Source: Clostridiales bacterium (GTDB lineage Bacteria; Bacillota; Clostridia; Christensenellales; Aristaeellaceae). Taken from it: 64,000 nt of DNA. Shown here piece after piece: positions 61,397 through 64,000 of this stretch. The notes below the pieces were generated by a model. The model was not told where the DNA came from. It saw only the letters and a program-made list of their open reading frames with translations, and made no database searches. The stretch's first letter is position 1; every line of letters begins with the position of its first letter. A program made the position numbers and the translations under genes. The DNA lies in NCBI GenBank assembly GCA_015056255.1, contig SVGP01000001.1, positions 186,001 to 250,000 on the forward strand, given 5' to 3'.

Positions 61397-62704
61397 ATGA
61401 AAGAGATCATTAAGTTTATTACATCCATCTTAGTGGTGTTCTTTGTTATTATAGTTATTGTGGTTAAAATATGTAATGTAATTAAATCTAATTTCGTAGA
61501 AAATGATCTCCATATGGAAATTGCACACAATGGAAATATTCTTGTGAGCAACAGTAGATATTTTTATGGATATTTGACCTATAAAACCGGTCTGTATGAA
61601 ATTGACACATCGACGCTAACCGCACAGAAGATTTTAGTAATAGACGAACCCAATGTAGACATAAAGTGCAATAAAGATAACGCTTATTTCAGAATCAAAA
61701 TAGATTCGGAGGAGGATGCTCGGAAGTATACCTGGGTAAAAGCGAAACTGGATGATTTCCCAGAGAATAAAGAAAATTGGGAATATCTTTATGAAGAAGA
61801 TAACTTTTGCAGATATGTTTTATATGGCGATAGACTTTTTTATGTTGATCATTTCATTTCTGAAAATGAATTGATTTCTTTTAAGCTATACCTTGTCAGC
61901 GATAATAAGGAATGCATATTGGAAATGAAAAGTGCGTTGGCTTTTGTCGAACAGACGCATCTTATGATATATTCGATAGATGAAGAATCTCAGAACATTG
62001 TATATGCTTATGATTACGAAACAGGTAAAATAAGCCCTCTGTATGGCTGCTATGATAAATTGGCTTATGGCAAAAAATCTGTACTGGTCAACGACGCGTT
62101 ATTCTTCCTCTCAGAAAACAATGTATACAAATACGATATCAATACACAAACATTGCAATTGCTGAGGTCGTTTGGCAATGATGCTCTGCTTGATCAAATT
62201 TGCTATAAAACATCGTATGTTTATTGGTTTGAAAAAAAATCAGAGAATGTGATCGTTATTTACGAACATAACACCGAAACGAATTCAACCGGGCTAAAGG
62301 CAGCTGTAAATTTGGATTCCTCGAAACTGATGTCTTCTACTGTTTCAATTGAGAAAACAGAGGATGAAAAAACGGTATTATCAGAGTTGGCATCCGCCTT
62401 AAAAGAAAGTGTTGAATTACTTTCTCCAACGAAGATTATCGAATATCTTATTGCGGATAATACTCTGTACGTCTACAGCAATCGAAAAAGCGCTGTTTAT
62501 GCATATAACCTTTCAACAGGCCAAAGTACTGAATTTGAGTTAGGCAAAGACGAAGAGCTGCCGAGAAAAACTCAGTATATCTTGGGCGGTATAGTTATTG
62601 TAATCGTTTGTTCGATTGAGCATATTAGTAATAAGACATCAATAGAAAAAGATTCAGAAAAGAAAAAATCGGATAAATCTGAAAGCATGAATATGGATCA
62701 ATGA
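61397..62704 (+). CDS. AT-rich membrane-anchored protein of unknown function
   Basis: 435 residues from the ATG at 61397, with AAAGGAG upstream; a frame from 61319 begins within the promoter. N-terminal membrane helix (about 5-27, IVVFFVIIVIVV-like), then a Tyr- and Asp-rich beta region (about 40-370) with propeller-like repeats (NGNILVSNSRYFYG, VNDALFFLSENNVYKYD), a second hydrophobic stretch near 390-407 and a Lys/Ser-rich tail. Base composition and codons are far more AT-rich than all neighbours. Lies between two copies of the dehydrogenase 3' end. No family recognised; probable recent acquisition. Confidence 0.75.
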   Translation: MKEIIKFITSILVVFFVIIVIVVKICNVIKSNFVENDLHMEIAHNGNILVSNSRYFYGYLTYKTGLYEIDTSTLTAQKILVIDEPNVDIKCNKDNAYFRIKIDSEEDARKYTWVKAKLDDFPENKENWEYLYEEDNFCRYVLYGDRLFYVDHFISENELISFKLYLVSDNKECILEMKSALAFVEQTHLMIYSIDEESQNIVYAYDYETGKISPLYGCYDKLAYGKKSVLVNDALFFLSENNVYKYDINTQTLQLLRSFGNDALLDQICYKTSYVYWFEKKSENVIVIYEHNTETNSTGLKAAVNLDSSKLMSSTVSIEKTEDEKTVLSELASALKESVELLSPTKIIEYLIADNTLYVYSNRKSAVYAYNLSTGQSTEFELGKDEELPRKTQYILGGIVIVIVCSIEHISNKTSIEKDSEKKKSDKSESMNMDQ

Positions 62705-62740
62705 GCTTCTGGGTCTTAGACAGAGGTATCAATGTGCATT

Positions 62741-62818
62741 TGCGTAAAAGCTCCTGTTCCCTGCGACAAGGTAAAGCCGGAAGAGCTGAAAACGGTGCTT
62801 GAGCTGATTGAGAAGCTG
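62741..62818 (+). repeat. direct repeat, copy 2 (orphan 3' end of a dehydrogenase gene)
   Basis: Reads CVKAPVPCDKVKPEELK and onward to a TAA at 62822-62824, in the same protein frame as the dehydrogenase C-terminus. It has no start or body: a gene-end fragment. Confidence 0.92.
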
Positions 62819-62875
62819 CAGTAAGAAAAAACCGGATATATATAAACGGAACCGGTATCCTTTATATTTACGAAT

Positions 62876-62923
62876 AAAAACCGCCTCCCTCCGCCCGCAT
62901 CGGGGCGAATGGGAGGCGGTTTT
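62876..62923. terminator. bidirectional terminator
   Basis: Stem AAAA-CCGCCTCCC / GGGAGGCGG-TTTT with inner CGCCC/GGGCG hairpin between convergent genes. Confidence 0.9.
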
Positions 62924-62941
62924 CAGGTCAAAACGCTGGAT

Positions 62942-64000
62942 TCAGGAATTCTTTTTGAAATTTTCCGGTTTGTTCTCTCCGTTCAGCGGCGCCTTTTTGA
63001 GGTAATAGGGCGTGAAGATCAAAAAGCACACGAAGCACACAGCGGCGCCGATATAGAAAACGTGCTGTCTGGAGATGAGGTCCGAAAGCACACCGCCTCC
63101 GAAATAGCCGATGACGCGGGCTACGCCGAAGCCGAACACGCTCAAGAGAAGCTGGCCGGAGGCCTTGAGCTCCTCGGGCACGGTTGCCTGCACGTATTTG
63201 CTGGTCATGACGGTGATGACGATAAAGCCCCAGAAATGCAGAAGCTGGGAAGCCATGGCCACATATACATTATGGGTTGTGGCGACCAGAAGCCATCTTA
63301 TGCCCAGCGTAAGCGCCGAAAGGCACATGAGTCTGCCTGCGCCGTGCTTTTTGAAAAGGCGGTCGGAGTTCAGAAGGAAGGGAACCTCGCTGCAGGCGGA
63401 AATGAAGTAGCACCAGCCGAGAAGCGAGTTGTTCGCGCCCGGAAGGGACTTGAAATGGGGAGAGAAGAACGCGTAGAAGTAGCCGAGGGTGATCTGAAGG
63501 GGAATCATAAAGGAGAGAAGGATGACGAACTCACGGCTTTTGAAAAGCTCGAACATACCTCGTTTTTCGCCCTTTTTCTGCGCGCCCGAAACCGGCGGCA
63601 GATACATGGCGGCGCCTGCCACCACGCAGCACAGAAGCGCTACCGAGTAAACCACCGTTACGTTATTGCCGATCATATCCAGAAAATTGCCGAACAGCAT
63701 TGCCACCACCGCAAACGAAAGTCCGCCCGCCATTCGCACAGGGCCGAAGGGCCGGTTTTCTTTGGCAAGGGAGGAGAGGATAATGCTGTCGCCCATCGGC
63801 TGAAGAGATGTGTAGAATACGGAAAAAAGGCCGATAACAATTACCAGAAAAACATAGCCCGGCACAAATTTCACCGTGAGCATAAGGCATGCGGAGGCGA
63901 TGCTCATAAAGAATAAAAGACGGTTTCTGCTTTTGACCCTGTCGCCCATTGAGCCCCAGAACTGCATGGCGAACACGCTTACCATGGCGATTACGGCGTT
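62942..64000 (-). CDS. MFS transporter (5' end outside window)
   Basis: At least 352 residues, open to the window edge. The ATG at 63985 lies inside the motif-A region (QFWGSMGDRVKSRNRLL), normally after the second helix, so about 50 residues are missing. Ten membrane helices remain. PFGPVRMAGGLSFAVVAM is typical of the MFS_1-like (PPP/nucleoside-H+ symporter-like) group. It may serve the adjacent sugar isomerase/dehydrogenase pathway, converging on it. Confidence 0.88.
   Translation of the reverse strand, partial: NAVIAMVSVFAMQFWGSMGDRVKSRNRLLFFMSIASACLMLTVKFVPGYVFLVIVIGLFSVFYTSLQPMGDSIILSSLAKENRPFGPVRMAGGLSFAVVAMLFGNFLDMIGNNVTVVYSVALLCCVVAGAAMYLPPVSGAQKKGEKRGMFELFKSREFVILLSFMIPLQITLGYFYAFFSPHFKSLPGANNSLLGWCYFISACSEVPFLLNSDRLFKKHGAGRLMCLSALTLGIRWLLVATTHNVYVAMASQLLHFWGFIVITVMTSKYVQATVPEELKASGQLLLSVFGFGVARVIGYFGGGVLSDLISRQHVFYIGAAVCFVCFLIFTPYYLKKAPLNGENKPENFKKNS

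Overview
The window looks like chromosome of a spore-forming member of the Clostridia (Firmicutes), probably an uncultured gut-type lineage of moderate G+C. Supporting evidence: a GerW/YtfJ spore protein beside its DUF2953 partner, strong AGGAGG ribosome sites and sigma-A promoters, a BMP-type nucleoside importer, an LplABC-type sugar importer, BspA-type leucine-rich repeats and a TSCPD protein. A dedicated glutaminyl-tRNA synthetase is unusual for this phylum. No rRNA, tRNA, CRISPR array, integrase or transposase was found. Both window edges cut genes.

Layout. 1-6 kb: a heterodimeric ABC exporter, a mannitol-1-phosphate dehydrogenase-like enzyme and metY, transcribed rightward and converging on metA, which follows a secreted NlpC/P60 protein. 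Together MetA and MetY give an O-acetylhomoserine route to homocysteine. 8.2-11.9 kb: a sugar importer operon with its own promoter and an upstream palindrome. 11.9-17.8 kb: an orphan phage head module (scaffold, N4-gp56-type capsid, connector, tail-like proteins) without portal, terminase, integrase or lysis genes. 18-24 kb: MATE exporter, HAD hydrolase, a TSCPD/zinc-ribbon/peptidoglycan-binding operon and a degenerate NodB-fold protein. 24.3-29.5 kb: aldose epimerase, FAD oxidoreductase and an ABC-2 exporter triad. 29.6-32.3 kb: a very acidic membrane protein of 892 residues with repeated basic/aromatic islands. 32.5-36.4 kb: two unknown proteins, the spore pair, a DUF378 protein and a URO-D-fold protein. 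36.5-41.5 kb: the nucleoside importer with its BMP protein, divergent from a sirtuin. 42.4-45.8 kb: a membrane LRR protein, then a radical SAM/SPASM enzyme with a small protein ending in 13 asparagines, a candidate modified-peptide locus. 45.9-55.3 kb: CapA-like phosphatase, ABC-F, O-antigen-ligase-like polymerase, UPF0489, TauE/SafE exporter and an 838-residue secreted protein. 55.4-59.1 kb: glnS, tsf and rpsB. 59.4-64 kb: a sugar isomerase/dehydrogenase pair, an AT-rich gene lying between two copies of the dehydrogenase 3' end, and an MFS transporter.

Four intergenic loci, all between convergent genes, hold paired palindromes each flanked by a GTAG or GTGG foot. This is the architecture of REP/BIME elements. 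The strongest candidates for a new system are the radical SAM plus poly-Asn pair, the gene inserted at the duplicated dehydrogenase end, and the orphan capsid module.
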